This document shows, piece by piece, positions 9,221-18,460 of a stretch of 64,000 nucleotides of DNA. This DNA comes from an uncultured Schlesneria sp. Lineage in GTDB: Bacteria; Planctomycetota; Planctomycetia; Planctomycetales; Planctomycetaceae. Where the stretch lies: assembly GCA_903840265.1 (NCBI GenBank), contig CAIMFH010000190.1, positions 124,001 through 188,000 on the forward strand. The letters run 5' to 3'. The notes under the pieces were generated by a model. It was given only the letters and a program-made list of their open reading frames with translations, searched no databases and was not told where the DNA came from. How positions within the stretch are numbered: the first letter of the stretch is position 1; each line of letters starts with the position of its first letter. The position numbers were made by a program, and so were the translations under genes.

Positions 9221-9246
9221 GTATTCAGTAAAACCAGACTCGTCAA
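9218..9246 (-). promoter_or_regulatory. Candidate promoter of the GntR-ABC operon
   Basis: On the minus strand TTGACG (9241-9246) is followed after 17 bases by TACTGT (9218-9223). The -35 is strong and the -10 weak, and the operator overlaps the -10. Confidence 0.5.
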
Positions 9247-9286
9247 GAGGGCCGTTTCTCAAAATGATCGGAATCCCGCAAGTGAC

Positions 9287-11293
9287 TCAACTGCCAACGC
9301 GCAGCCAGCACTTGATATACAAGACACCCGCCCCGAAGCAGACGCTAAATGACGCCATCGCCACGAACGGATCGAGCATCCTTCGATAACGCGACGGCCG
9401 CAGAAACTCATACGCGGCAAGGGCCGCGGCGGGAAAGCCCGGCAATAGCCCCGTCAGGAAGCTCCACTCAATGCTTAAGCCCAGCTTCCGGCACAAATGA
9501 AAATACAACGCGGTGACGCCGAGAAACGCCAATCCTGCCAATCGCGAAGTCCAACGTGCTCGACGACGATTCGCTTGACGCTCAGCCCAGACAATTGTCA
9601 GCACGGTGATCTGCAAGGCCGTCCACAGCACCAGCGGCCACAGGAAGATGTACTCCGATTGCCATCTGTTCAAGATCGGACTTCCCACCAGTCCGCTGAC
9701 AATGATCAAGATCCAGAACACCGATTGAGACACCAACCGCTGCGAACTTCCGCCACGAACAGGTTCGGGGACTGTCACTTGCCCGGCCTCACCAATCACG
9801 CCGGTCGGCAATAAACGTGAGGGAACCACAAACGAGACCAGGGCAGCCAATACCCCCGCACCTGCAATCGCGAGCAGACTCCACCCATACCACAGACCAA
9901 GTTCATTCCATTCCGGCGGAGTGGCGGGATATTCACGCTCGCCCCCCAAGAGCGATGTCGGATTGAACGACGCCGCCTGCGGAATCGCGGCCACAGTTTG
10001 AGTTGGCTGCTCTGTCTTCAATGCCTGCTGCCCCAAGTACAGGCAGACGGCCCGCGTCTGGGTGCGAAGATAAAGACGCCCTCGATCCAGCGCCGCAGGC
10101 GACCAGCAGATCTCATCTTGAAACACCGGGACTCGAGCCAACTCTTCATATCGTTCCGGAGTCGCCCGCGCCAAAATGACCTCACCGCGATCGTTGAACA
10201 GAATCAGCTTGCCATCGGCGACGATCGTATTGGCATGCCCCGGCTGATCGCTCGACCAGACGATCTTGCCCGTTTCAAAATCCAGGCAACGATACTCACC
10301 GCGCGAAGGACGATTGACTCGAGACTGCGCGTCCCGCAGATCAAAACCGTAGATATGACCTTCGTACAGCACACTCGAAGCGGTGTCATTGGAAAACTTC
10401 GGAGCATCCCACACGCGAGTCGGCTTGGCATCTTCCTGTAACCTGAGACACTTCGCGCCACTGCGAAACGGACCAGCAATCATCAGCAGCGGTTCCCGAT
10501 AGAGCGGTGCCGCAGAATGCTCGTCGTATCCTTGCGAAAGCTCGTCCTCCCACAGCAGTCGCCCCGTCTTCAGATCGAATGCCGCCATCGAGTTTTCCAG
10601 GAGAGCAATAATCTGCCGCTGACCATTCAAAGTGATGGGCAGCGGCGACGCATAACTGGCCGACGAGTCGCCCCCCTTCCACACCACCGAGCCATCTTTC
10701 GCATCCAGCGCGACGACACTGGCCCCTTCACCTCCGACAGGAACGATCACCTTGCCATCCACGACGACCGGCGAACACGAATAACCAAAGTCGGTCCCCT
10801 GCCCTCGAAACTGCTTCGTCGGATTCACCGACCAAATCGAGCTGCCATCGGCCGCATTCAGACATCCGATCGTTCCATCCGGTGCCGCAAAATAGATCCG
10901 CCCGTCGTACCAGGCCGGCGTCGAACGAGGCCCCGGATACAGCCCGCCCCCTTCATAGGGCCAGCTATAGCGACTCGACCAGACCGTCTTGCCAGTCTCC
11001 GCATCCAGGCAGACCACAGCCTGCTCGTACAATGTCTGATTGAGCGTGTAGACATGAGAACCAACGGCAATAAAGCTCGAATACCCCTGCCCCAACTCGC
11101 GACTCCACAACACCGGCGGCCCCGCTTCAGGCCACGAATCTGCCAACGCGGTCTCCAATGAAATAGAATCAAAAGTCGGCCCCCGCCACTGCGGCCAGCC
11201 ACGAGAGTCTGGTTCAGCACTCTGACCCACATGCCCGAGAAGTAGCAAACTCGCGCCCGAAATCAACGCGGCAATCAATTTCATACCGCGCAT
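9287..11293 (-). CDS. PQQ-like beta-propeller protein with C-terminal membrane domain
   Basis: From the ATG at 11293 the protein is 668 residues: a signal peptide (LIAALISGASLLLLG...SAE), then about 420 residues of beta-propeller repeats (WPQWRGPTFD opening; repeated VVCLDAETGKTVWSS, VVALDAKDGSVVW, CLDFETGKIVWSS blades), a linker and about six transmembrane helices over the last 200 residues. The Asp-Gly-Trp blade motif is that of PQQ enzymes, but no catalytic quinoprotein residues are apparent, so a scaffold or binding role outside the membrane is likely. The upstream ATG at 11350 would place the protein start in a dispersed repeat, so 11293, which has a GAGGG ribosome site, is chosen. Confidence 0.85.
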   Translation of the reverse strand: MRGMKLIAALISGASLLLLGHVGQSAEPDSRGWPQWRGPTFDSISLETALADSWPEAGPPVLWSRELGQGYSSFIAVGSHVYTLNQTLYEQAVVCLDAETGKTVWSSRYSWPYEGGGLYPGPRSTPAWYDGRIYFAAPDGTIGCLNAADGSSIWSVNPTKQFRGQGTDFGYSCSPVVVDGKVIVPVGGEGASVVALDAKDGSVVWKGGDSSASYASPLPITLNGQRQIIALLENSMAAFDLKTGRLLWEDELSQGYDEHSAAPLYREPLLMIAGPFRSGAKCLRLQEDAKPTRVWDAPKFSNDTASSVLYEGHIYGFDLRDAQSRVNRPSRGEYRCLDFETGKIVWSSDQPGHANTIVADGKLILFNDRGEVILARATPERYEELARVPVFQDEICWSPAALDRGRLYLRTQTRAVCLYLGQQALKTEQPTQTVAAIPQAASFNPTSLLGGEREYPATPPEWNELGLWYGWSLLAIAGAGVLAALVSFVVPSRLLPTGVIGEAGQVTVPEPVRGGSSQRLVSQSVFWILIIVSGLVGSPILNRWQSEYIFLWPLVLWTALQITVLTIVWAERQANRRRARWTSRLAGLAFLGVTALYFHLCRKLGLSIEWSFLTGLLPGFPAAALAAYEFLRPSRYRRMLDPFVAMASFSVCFGAGVLYIKCWLRVGS

Positions 11294-11300
11294 GATTTTC

Positions 11301-11343
11301 CCTCTCTTCCTTTGCGTCTCTGCGCCTTGGCGACTTTGCGTTA
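11301..11343. repeat. CGCAAAG-family dispersed repeat
   Basis: On the minus strand AACGCAAAG, CGCCAAGG and GACGCAAAGG follow in order. Related copies are at 30373, 35793 and 35900. Confidence 0.7.
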
Positions 11344-11524
11344 AATCCACTCAACTGCAACCGGAGTTCGGTAGTTAAGTCCGAGCAAGCTCTCTTGTTG
11401 ATTGGCATCGAGATGAGACCAGAGTGTGGTAGTAACAGAAAGGCGCAATGGAAACGTAGAAGCCAGATAGATCTGAAATGAAGCCACAGCTTACCGCTTC
11501 CTAGGGAGCGAACACACCAAAGAA

Positions 11525-11563
11525 TAAAAACACCCCGACTCACTCTCCAATGAGTCGGGGTGT
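11525..11563 (-). terminator. Rho-independent terminator of nrdJ
   Basis: Perfect 13-bp stem (11530-11542 with 11551-11563) followed on the minus strand by a T-rich tract, 80 bases after the nrdJ stop. Confidence 0.85.
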
Positions 11564-11644
11564 CCCGAACACCGCGTCGCCCGCCAATCCTTCAGCTGTC
11601 GGCGCGGGCGGTTTTCTTGTGGACAGGCCTAACCTGTCACGATC

Positions 11645-14600
11645 TCAGCTACAGCCGTGGCTGGTTCCACAGTTATGGCACAGGTAGCAATTCCCGTTAC
11701 GAACGGTGATTGCTCCGCAGTTACCACAGCTGGGGGCATCGGATTGGAACTTGGCGAACTGCTGGTTGCGGTCCACGGTTCCCTGCAGCACCTTGATTGA
11801 GGGAGTCATCCGTTGAGCCACCGCGGCGGGAACTTTGCCGTTTCCGTTCGCATGGCCATTGGCGTGACCGTTTGCATGTCCATTATGACTGTTGCCATTG
11901 TTGCTGGTCTGAGGGGCCGAAGTCGCTGGCAGTGCTTTCGCGACGACTTCAGCCCCGTGATGACTTTCTTCCGATTCGTCATCCAGGCCGACATCCCGCT
12001 TCGGAGTGTTTGCCTCCCGGAATCCAGCGATAAACTGAATTCCTAACCAGCGGAAGATGTAGTCGACCAGACTCTTGGCCACCGGGATATCCGGGTTCGG
12101 CGTCCAGCCGCTCGGTTCAAAGCGAGTATGCGAGAACTTCTCGACCAGCACTTCCAGCGGCACGCCGTATTGCAGGCCCATCGAAGTCTCGGTCCCGATC
12201 ACGTCCATCAGGCCGCCGATCGTGCTTCCTTCCTTCGCCATGCTGATGAACAGCTCACCCGGAGTTCCATCTTCGAACAGCCCGACGGTGATATACCCTT
12301 CGTGACCGCCGACCGAGAACTTGTGAGTCAGCGACTGTCGCGTGGCGGGCAGGCGACGACGAGCCGGACGATCGCCATTCGCACCCTTCTTGCGATCCCC
12401 TTCCTTCGTGGTCGATAGCGGTTGGCTTTGCTTGGAGCCGTCGCGATAAATCGCCAGGGCCTTCAGTCCCAATCGCCAGCCTTCGAAGTAAGCCTGCTCG
12501 ATGTCTTCGACCGTGCTGTCCGAAGGCATGTTGACGGTCTTGGAAATCGCACCCGACAGGAACGGCTGAGCTGCCGCCATCATCTTGATATGCGCCTTCC
12601 AATGAATCGTGCGCGTACCGTTGGTGGCCTTAAACGCACAGTCAAACACTGGCAGATGCTCAGGCTTGATGTCGGCCGCACCTTCGATCGTTTCACGATC
12701 TTCGATGTGCTTGATCATTCGCTCGATCTCAGGCGTATCGTAACCGAGCGTCTTCAGCGACAACGGAACCGTGCGGTTGACGATCTTCATCATCCCGCCG
12801 CCAGCCAGTTGCTTGTACTTGACTAGAGCGATATCCGGTTCGATCCCAGTCGTGTCGCAGTCCATCATGAACGCAATCGTTCCGGTTGGAGCCAGCACTG
12901 TCGCCTGAGCGTTGCGATAACCGTGCTGACGGCCCGAATCGACGCATTCGTCCCAGACTTTGCCAGCGGCAACGCGCAGGTATTCTGGACACTGGTAGTC
13001 GATCCGATCAACAGCGTCGCGATGCATCCGCATCACTCGCAGCATCGGCTCGGAGTTTTCCTTGTATCCGGCGAACGGACCGAGGTACCCAGCGATCCGG
13101 CTTGAGGTCAGGTAGGCCTGGCCGGTCAGCAATGCGGTCAGCGATCCGGCGATCCCACGACCAGCGTCGCTATCGTAAGGAATCCCCATCGACATCAGCA
13201 GGCTGCCCAGGTTGGCAAAGCCCAGGCCCAGTGGCCGATACATATGGCTGTTCTTGGCAATCGTCGGGGTCGGATAGCTGGCGTGATCGACCAGGATTTC
13301 CTGAGCCGTGATGAACACCGACGCCGCCGCTCGGAAGCGATCAACGTCGATAGTCCCCTCGGGTCGCTGGAACTTACGCAGGTTCAAGCTCGACAGGTTA
13401 CAGGCCGTGTCGTCCAGGAACATGTATTCCGAGCAAGGGTTCGAGGCATTGATGCGGCCCGAATTCGGACACGTGTGCCACTTGTTGATCGTGGTGTCGT
13501 ACTGCACACCAGGATCACCACAGGCCCAAGCCCCTTCCGACATTTGTCGCAGGACGTACTTAGCGTCGTACTCAGGACCGTTCTTGGTCGGATCGGTGAC
13601 CCAGCGAGTCTTCCACTTGCGGCCTTCTTCGACCGATCGCATGAACTCGTCGCTCAACCGGACCGACAGATTGGCATTCTGGAACATGATCGACGAATAG
13701 GCTTCGCCGTTGAAGTTGGCATCGTACTCGCCGCTGTCGATCAGGACGCGAGCCTTCTTCTCTTCTTTATTCTTGCACTGGATGAACTCAAGGATGTCCG
13801 GATGCCAGTCCTTCAGCGACTGCATCTTGGCAGCACGACGAGTCTTACCGCCCGACTTCACGACGGCGGCAATCTGATCGTAGACGCGCATGAACGACAG
13901 CGGGCCGGAAGGAGTTCCCCCGCCCGAGAGCTTTTCCTTCGATCCACGAATGGTCGACAGATCGGTCCCGGTTCCCGAACCAAACTTGAACAGCATCGCC
14001 TCGCTGGTCGCGAGACGCATGATGTCTTCCATGTTGTCATCGACCGCTTGAATGAAGCAGGCAGAAGCTTGTGGCAGTTCGTACGACGTGGCAGGACGCT
14101 CAACTTCTTGTGACTTGGGGTTGAAGTGGTAGTTCCCTCTCGCACCCTTGACACCGTATTGATGGTAGAGACCGACATTGAACCACACGGGCGAATTGAA
14201 CGACCCGTACTGGTGCAGACACATCCAGGCCAGATCGCGGTAGAAGTTCTCGCCATCTTCTCGGCTGGCGAAGTAACCGTCGGCAATCCCCCAATCGGCG
14301 ATCGTCCGAGCGACGCGGTGAATCACCTGCTTGACGCTGACTTCGCGTTCAGGAGTTCCGGGTTCGCCGTAGAAGTACTTCGACACGACAACGTTTGTCG
14401 CCAAGGAACTCCACGTGGCAGGGATTTCGCAGTTGGTCTGTTCGAATAGAACCTTGCCATTTTCATCTTTGATGGCGGCGGTGCGGTAATCCCATTCGAC
14501 CGTGGTGAATGGGTCGGTATCGGCGGGGCAAAACCGAGGGGGGACTGACATGGGTCGGGTCTCGGGCAGGTTACGTGGAGCAGTTCCTGCTCCTGAAGCC

Positions 14601-14650
14601 ACTGCCACTGACGAACCTGCTGACATCGACATTCCTTTCGACTCGTGCAT
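11645..14650 (-). CDS. nrdJ: Vitamin B12-dependent (class II) ribonucleoside-diphosphate reductase NrdJ
   Basis: A protein of about 1000 residues that reduces ribonucleotides to deoxyribonucleotides using adenosylcobalamin. NPCSEYMFLDDTACNLSSLN near residue 406 holds the conserved Asn-Cys-Glu catalytic set. FGSGTGTDLSTIRG and GTIAFMMDCDTTGIEPD are family motifs. A zinc-ribbon (CGNCG...CYLCHNCG) closes the protein and probably carries the redox cysteines. Between them, near residue 925, lies a low-complexity HisAsnGly repeat (HANGHANGHANG). The second ATG (14650) has a GGAG six bases upstream and is preferred to 14653. No other RNR class is in the window. A terminator follows. Confidence 0.97.
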   Translation of the reverse strand: MHESKGMSMSAGSSVAVASGAGTAPRNLPETRPMSVPPRFCPADTDPFTTVEWDYRTAAIKDENGKVLFEQTNCEIPATWSSLATNVVVSKYFYGEPGTPEREVSVKQVIHRVARTIADWGIADGYFASREDGENFYRDLAWMCLHQYGSFNSPVWFNVGLYHQYGVKGARGNYHFNPKSQEVERPATSYELPQASACFIQAVDDNMEDIMRLATSEAMLFKFGSGTGTDLSTIRGSKEKLSGGGTPSGPLSFMRVYDQIAAVVKSGGKTRRAAKMQSLKDWHPDILEFIQCKNKEEKKARVLIDSGEYDANFNGEAYSSIMFQNANLSVRLSDEFMRSVEEGRKWKTRWVTDPTKNGPEYDAKYVLRQMSEGAWACGDPGVQYDTTINKWHTCPNSGRINASNPCSEYMFLDDTACNLSSLNLRKFQRPEGTIDVDRFRAAASVFITAQEILVDHASYPTPTIAKNSHMYRPLGLGFANLGSLLMSMGIPYDSDAGRGIAGSLTALLTGQAYLTSSRIAGYLGPFAGYKENSEPMLRVMRMHRDAVDRIDYQCPEYLRVAAGKVWDECVDSGRQHGYRNAQATVLAPTGTIAFMMDCDTTGIEPDIALVKYKQLAGGGMMKIVNRTVPLSLKTLGYDTPEIERMIKHIEDRETIEGAADIKPEHLPVFDCAFKATNGTRTIHWKAHIKMMAAAQPFLSGAISKTVNMPSDSTVEDIEQAYFEGWRLGLKALAIYRDGSKQSQPLSTTKEGDRKKGANGDRPARRRLPATRQSLTHKFSVGGHEGYITVGLFEDGTPGELFISMAKEGSTIGGLMDVIGTETSMGLQYGVPLEVLVEKFSHTRFEPSGWTPNPDIPVAKSLVDYIFRWLGIQFIAGFREANTPKRDVGLDDESEESHHGAEVVAKALPATSAPQTSNNGNSHNGHANGHANGHANGNGKVPAAVAQRMTPSIKVLQGTVDRNQQFAKFQSDAPSCGNCGAITVRNGNCYLCHNCGTSHGCS

Positions 14651-15410
14651 CATGCACTCCTCATATCCAGTTTTTCAGGGCGCAGACAAAGAAGTCAACG
14701 GAAACTCCGCCGACAGGAATCCAGAATCCGAAGGTCAAAATAGGGGGTTAGAGGAACCAAGAGAGCCGAGGACAGAACCACTATCGGTTGTGCCTCGACC
14801 GAATCTGAAGCCCAAGACTTGGGGACCAACGGGGCCTCAACATAAAGCTGCGATCTGAGAATGTCAACTGTCTGTTTTCGCGATACAACCACTTGCCGGT
14901 GCGCGATCCACACAAGTGGGCTTCGCTCACGAAGTTATCGATTTGTGAAAAAATTTGCGGCACGCTCACACGGCGAGTTGGGCCATCTTAAGACGATCAC
15001 ATTCGCCAGTTGTGAGGAACGCGGGACGATCAGTTTCAGATCGATTTCGGCAACGCGAATTTATCACAACTCTTTTTCAGTATTCACTTAATAGCGACAA
15101 CAATCGATCAAATGACTTTCTTACGAAGCGCTGAGGCTTCTGTCAGATCCCGATTGATCCCCTCCCGCAATTTCACAACGCGACTGGTGTCTGTACACGA
15201 CGAATCTTCACATTTCGGCTACCCGAAGAATCGCCTCTCAGGGAAAGTCTGAGGCGCATCAACCGATCCCTCAGACGACACCACTTCTCTCGGCTCCAAA
15301 TCCATCCGAGAAGCGGCGAACTCGAACAAAAATTAGCCGCCCTATGAGCGATTTCGGAAGACTCGAAATCAGCAAATTTTCATATCTACGCTTCGGCATC
15401 CCGCCACAGG
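14651..15410. other. Intergenic space between nrdJ and the 15.4 kb operon
   Basis: About 760 bases without a supported gene. It was searched by eye for a cobalamin riboswitch and NrdR boxes because nrdJ lies downstream; none was convincing. A hairpin is listed separately. Confidence 0.45.
15247..15276 (-). terminator. Hairpin, possible terminator after endonuclease gene
   Basis: GTCTGAGG (15247-15254) pairs with CCTCAGAC (15269-15276). On the minus strand TTTCCC follows, a weak tract, 135 bases after the stop. An overlapping alternative hairpin (CGCCTCTCAG with CTGAGGCG) uses the same arm. Confidence 0.4.
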
Positions 15411-16289
15411 TCACGGAGTTGGGATTGGTTGCTCGATTTCAAACTCTGCAACGAGGGCCGGGTGATCCGAGGCGTCATTCTCGACGACCTTTCCCGATCG
15501 GCACCGCAGGCCGCGGGCCAGGATCCAGTCGATCCGTTTTCGGCCCCGGGCATCTAAGGGCGTCTCTTGCTGAGCATCAACCACGTCCGGGTGAGCTAGC
15601 AACTCGCCCATTTGCGGATCATCCGAGGTCGAGTTCAGATCGCCCATCAGGATCGCAGGCGCCTGCAACGCCAGGAACATCGAAATGACGGCCTGCAGTT
15701 GCGGTTCGCGGTCCGATTGGCTGTCGATATGGACCGTCAGCAGTTGCACAGTCTGCTTCTGAAACTCAACCTGCGACAAGGCAGCGCACCGAAACGCCTT
15801 CCCTCGCAGGCCGGGCAACGGCAGTCGCTGGATCTGGCGAATCGATAGCCGTGTCAACAAGGCGTTCCCAAAGTGATCGTGCCACCATCGTCGTTCGGTC
15901 GGCATGAATGCCGACTGCATCCCCCACAGTTGGCTCAGTTGCTCAGCCTGATTCGGTCCGAGCGACTGACTCCAGGTCCCTCGCACTTCATTCAACCCCA
16001 CCACATCGAGCGGTGTCTTGAAAACACTCGCCGTGCGAGCCAGATCCGTCTTTCGATCACGCCCCCTGCCACTGTGAATGTTAAACGTCCCGACACGCAG
16101 GACCGCGCTATCAGACTCCAACGACGCGGAACCAACGATCTGGATTGGTTTGTTAGGGTCGGCCGGAGTGCATCGCGAACCATCAAAGATCGCGGCCACC
16201 GCGAGCAACAATGCCGCAGCCAACCACAGGCGCGAGCGCCTTTGAACACAAGACTTTACTGGCAGATTCGTTTGCGGCTCGCACGACAT
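15411..16289 (-). CDS. Endonuclease/exonuclease/phosphatase family protein
   Basis: From the ATG at 16289 the protein is 292 residues: a membrane anchor or signal (LWLAAALLLAVAAIF) followed by the EEP fold. VGTFNIHSG, VVGLNEV, LTVHIDS, ILMGDLNS and DHPALVAEF are the ordered metal- and phosphate-binding motifs. The family cuts phosphodiesters in nucleic acids, lipids or small molecules; here it would act outside the cytoplasmic membrane. It begins four bases after the stop of the glycosyltransferase gene, so the two are cotranscribed. An ATG at 16334 would overlap that gene by 41 bases and lacks a better ribosome site. Confidence 0.85.
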   Translation of the reverse strand: MSCEPQTNLPVKSCVQRRSRLWLAAALLLAVAAIFDGSRCTPADPNKPIQIVGSASLESDSAVLRVGTFNIHSGRGRDRKTDLARTASVFKTPLDVVGLNEVRGTWSQSLGPNQAEQLSQLWGMQSAFMPTERRWWHDHFGNALLTRLSIRQIQRLPLPGLRGKAFRCAALSQVEFQKQTVQLLTVHIDSQSDREPQLQAVISMFLALQAPAILMGDLNSTSDDPQMGELLAHPDVVDAQQETPLDARGRKRIDWILARGLRCRSGKVVENDASDHPALVAEFEIEQPIPTP

Positions 16290-16293
16290 CGCG

Positions 16294-17418
16294 TCAGCTT
16301 CTCTCAGGAACGAGTGATCGGTTAACGCGACCATGACGCGTCAGCATCGTGCGTATCGCAGCGAGTGCATCCGGCGTGCCATTCAATCGACCACAAAGCA
16401 CAGCCGTGTTGGCGCGGTAGCTATCCAATTGCCTCAAGAATTTCTGCAATGGATCTAGAGCAAATGCTTCCAAGACGCACCAGTTGCCCGCTCCCATTTG
16501 CTTCAGGAAACAGGCGTTAATCTGCTGCTCGTGATGCATTTCCTCGGGGATCGCGAAGACGGGCTTCCCCAAATACAAGGCCTCCCCCAGCAATTGGTTT
16601 CCGGCAGCACTCACGAGCGCGGCGCAACTGGCCAGATCATTCACGAACCGCTGTTCGTCGATCGCGTGAAACGTAATGCGGCCCTGTCGAGGCCGTTCGC
16701 CCAAGCCGTAAACTCGCACGTCCCAATCGCAAGCCGCCAGCGTTTCCAGAACTCGCGGCGGCGTGTTCGTTCGCAGGTACGAGAGCAGAAAATCGCCTTG
16801 TTGTGGTACTGTGGCAACTAGGTCTTCGCGCAACATCGGACCGACCTGCTGCACGTTTTCAAATCCTGCCTTCAGCGGCGGCGTGTAGAACGACGACGTC
16901 ACGGCTTGATAGGGCCCGCTGCCGTAGTAGTAGCGAATCGACCAGCTCATCCACCACGCATAGCGTCGCAGCAACAGCGGCAACGTCTTCAAATCGTAAG
17001 CGAGCAGAACGTGCTGATGATCGATACTCATCAGTGGCACGCCTGCCTTTCGAGCGGCCCGTGGCAACGACGGCTCGAAGTCGCTGATACACAGATCTGG
17101 CTGCTCGGCGTCAATCCGTCGGCGAAACGCATTGACCAGCGTTGGTAGGTCACGACGAGCGTAATTCAACCCGTGCCCGATGGACTTGAACAGATCGAGC
17201 TTGCCTCCGGTGTAGTGAAACTTGATCCCCGGAATCCGCGTCAGTCGCACATTTTCGACGGAGCATTCATCGCCGTACGATTTGACCAGGAAATCGTACG
17301 CTTCGTCCGGAGCAAACAGCACCAGTTCGTGCGCATGCCGCAGATGTTCGACCAACGTCCGCACGCGAACAGCGTGGCCGCGGCCTTCGCCCGCCATGCT
17401 GTAGAAGATCCTCGCCAT
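16294..17418 (-). CDS. Glycosyltransferase (MJ1255/VC2487-type, GT28-like)
   Basis: The protein is 374 residues with a strong GGAGG ribosome site. The N-terminus [15 protein letters not shown] is the glycine-rich acceptor-side loop of GT-B enzymes; the C-terminal half contains [27 protein letters not shown], the nucleotide-sugar binding motif. A cytoplasmic or peripheral enzyme transferring a sugar to an unidentified lipid or envelope acceptor is inferred. It lies between a methyltransferase gene (56 bases upstream) and an EEP-fold gene, which together could make or modify a membrane glycolipid. Confidence 0.85.
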   Translation of the reverse strand: MARIFYSMAGEGRGHAVRVRTLVEHLRHAHELVLFAPDEAYDFLVKSYGDECSVENVRLTRIPGIKFHYTGGKLDLFKSIGHGLNYARRDLPTLVNAFRRRIDAEQPDLCISDFEPSLPRAARKAGVPLMSIDHQHVLLAYDLKTLPLLLRRYAWWMSWSIRYYYGSGPYQAVTSSFYTPPLKAGFENVQQVGPMLREDLVATVPQQGDFLLSYLRTNTPPRVLETLAACDWDVRVYGLGERPRQGRITFHAIDEQRFVNDLASCAALVSAAGNQLLGEALYLGKPVFAIPEEMHHEQQINACFLKQMGAGNWCVLEAFALDPLQKFLRQLDSYRANTAVLCGRLNGTPDALAAIRTMLTRHGRVNRSLVPERS

Positions 17419-17473
17419 GGTTGACCATCCTCCCTGAGGTCGTGTCGAGCGCGATCAGATTCTGCTGCAGAGT

Positions 17474-18250
17474 TTAACTTTCGTTGACTGGCTTGCGACC
17501 GACGAACTGATAGTACGGCGCGCGGACAAATGGCAGATAGGGGACTTTGCCTTTGTGCTGCTGCAATGACAATGTTTCGAAGCGGCTTTGCAGGTACGGA
17601 ATATGGTCGTCGTTCAGGAAGACGTTGTCGTTCGCAAACCAGGTGGGCCAGAACGTGCGAGTACTCCAGCCATGCTTGGACAGGCCGTCGGCCGGCCATT
17701 TCCGAGCGACGAAGAAGTCGACCACCCCCAGAATCCCCCCCGGCTTCAGCATGCGGCGGGCCTGATCCAGCGCCAGAAACCAATCGGGAATCATCGTCAG
17801 CGAGTACGAGAACGTGACGATGTCAGCCGCCCCTTCGGGAGGCAGAAACTTCGTTGCATCGGCATGCACAGTGGAGACGTTGTTCCAACCACGAGCCGCA
17901 ATCCGCTGATCGGCCACCTTCAACAGCGACGAACTGAGATCAACCAGATACACCTGCTTGAAGTCCGTCAGCCGCTCGCCCCAGTTCTCAGCGTTCTCGC
18001 CGGTCCCGGCCCCCATGTCGACCCAGACACCGGGCGAGGTCGGCAGCGCGGTAAACAGCTCTTCGCGTCCGTGCAGCAGACGTTTGCGAAACGCGTCGTA
18101 TCCCGCGGCTTGCCCCGAGTAAAAGTTCTCCAGCCGTTCCTCGTGAGTCTTCCCACGTCCCCCGGTGACAGCCATATGCCAGAGAATCTTGATGTCGTTA
18201 AGGAAGCTCCCCTTGGGGGTCGGCTTCGTGGGGGTCTTGGCTTCGGTCAC
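17474..18250 (-). CDS. SAM-dependent methyltransferase, betaine-lipid (BtaB-like) type
   Basis: A 258-residue class I methyltransferase. The SAM-binding glycine loop is [10 protein letters not shown]; motif II/III are near VHADATKF and [17 protein letters not shown]. The N-terminus [20 protein letters not shown] is characteristic of BtaB proteins, which trimethylate diacylglyceryl-homoserine to the betaine lipid DGTS. It is followed at 56 bases by a glycosyltransferase. No BtaA partner is in this window, so assignment to betaine-lipid synthesis rests on similarity recalled, not on context. The start is GTG 18250 with GGAAG close by. Confidence 0.72.
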   Translation of the reverse strand: MTEAKTPTKPTPKGSFLNDIKILWHMAVTGGRGKTHEERLENFYSGQAAGYDAFRKRLLHGREELFTALPTSPGVWVDMGAGTGENAENWGERLTDFKQVYLVDLSSSLLKVADQRIAARGWNNVSTVHADATKFLPPEGAADIVTFSYSLTMIPDWFLALDQARRMLKPGGILGVVDFFVARKWPADGLSKHGWSTRTFWPTWFANDNVFLNDDHIPYLQSRFETLSLQQHKGKVPYLPFVRAPYYQFVGRKPVNES

Positions 18251-18460
18251 GAACTTCCAATTCTTCTCGCGGTCGGACGTTGCAGCGTGTGCAAGATGAT
18301 ATCAACCGCCACGAAAGCTCGGGAGTCTTCAGACCAGAGGAAGCCACGGACGAAATGCGAACATCCGACCGCAGGGCAACCCATCCGCCCCCTCGACCCT
18401 ATTCGCCCCATCACCCTATGCAGAATAGACTTATGCAGTCCCTGTCCGCATGATCACCCA

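Noticed and set aside
14651-15410. Cobalamin riboswitch or NrdR boxes upstream of nrdJ
   Set aside because: No consensus B12-box core or NrdR palindrome could be identified by eye; a covariance search would settle it.
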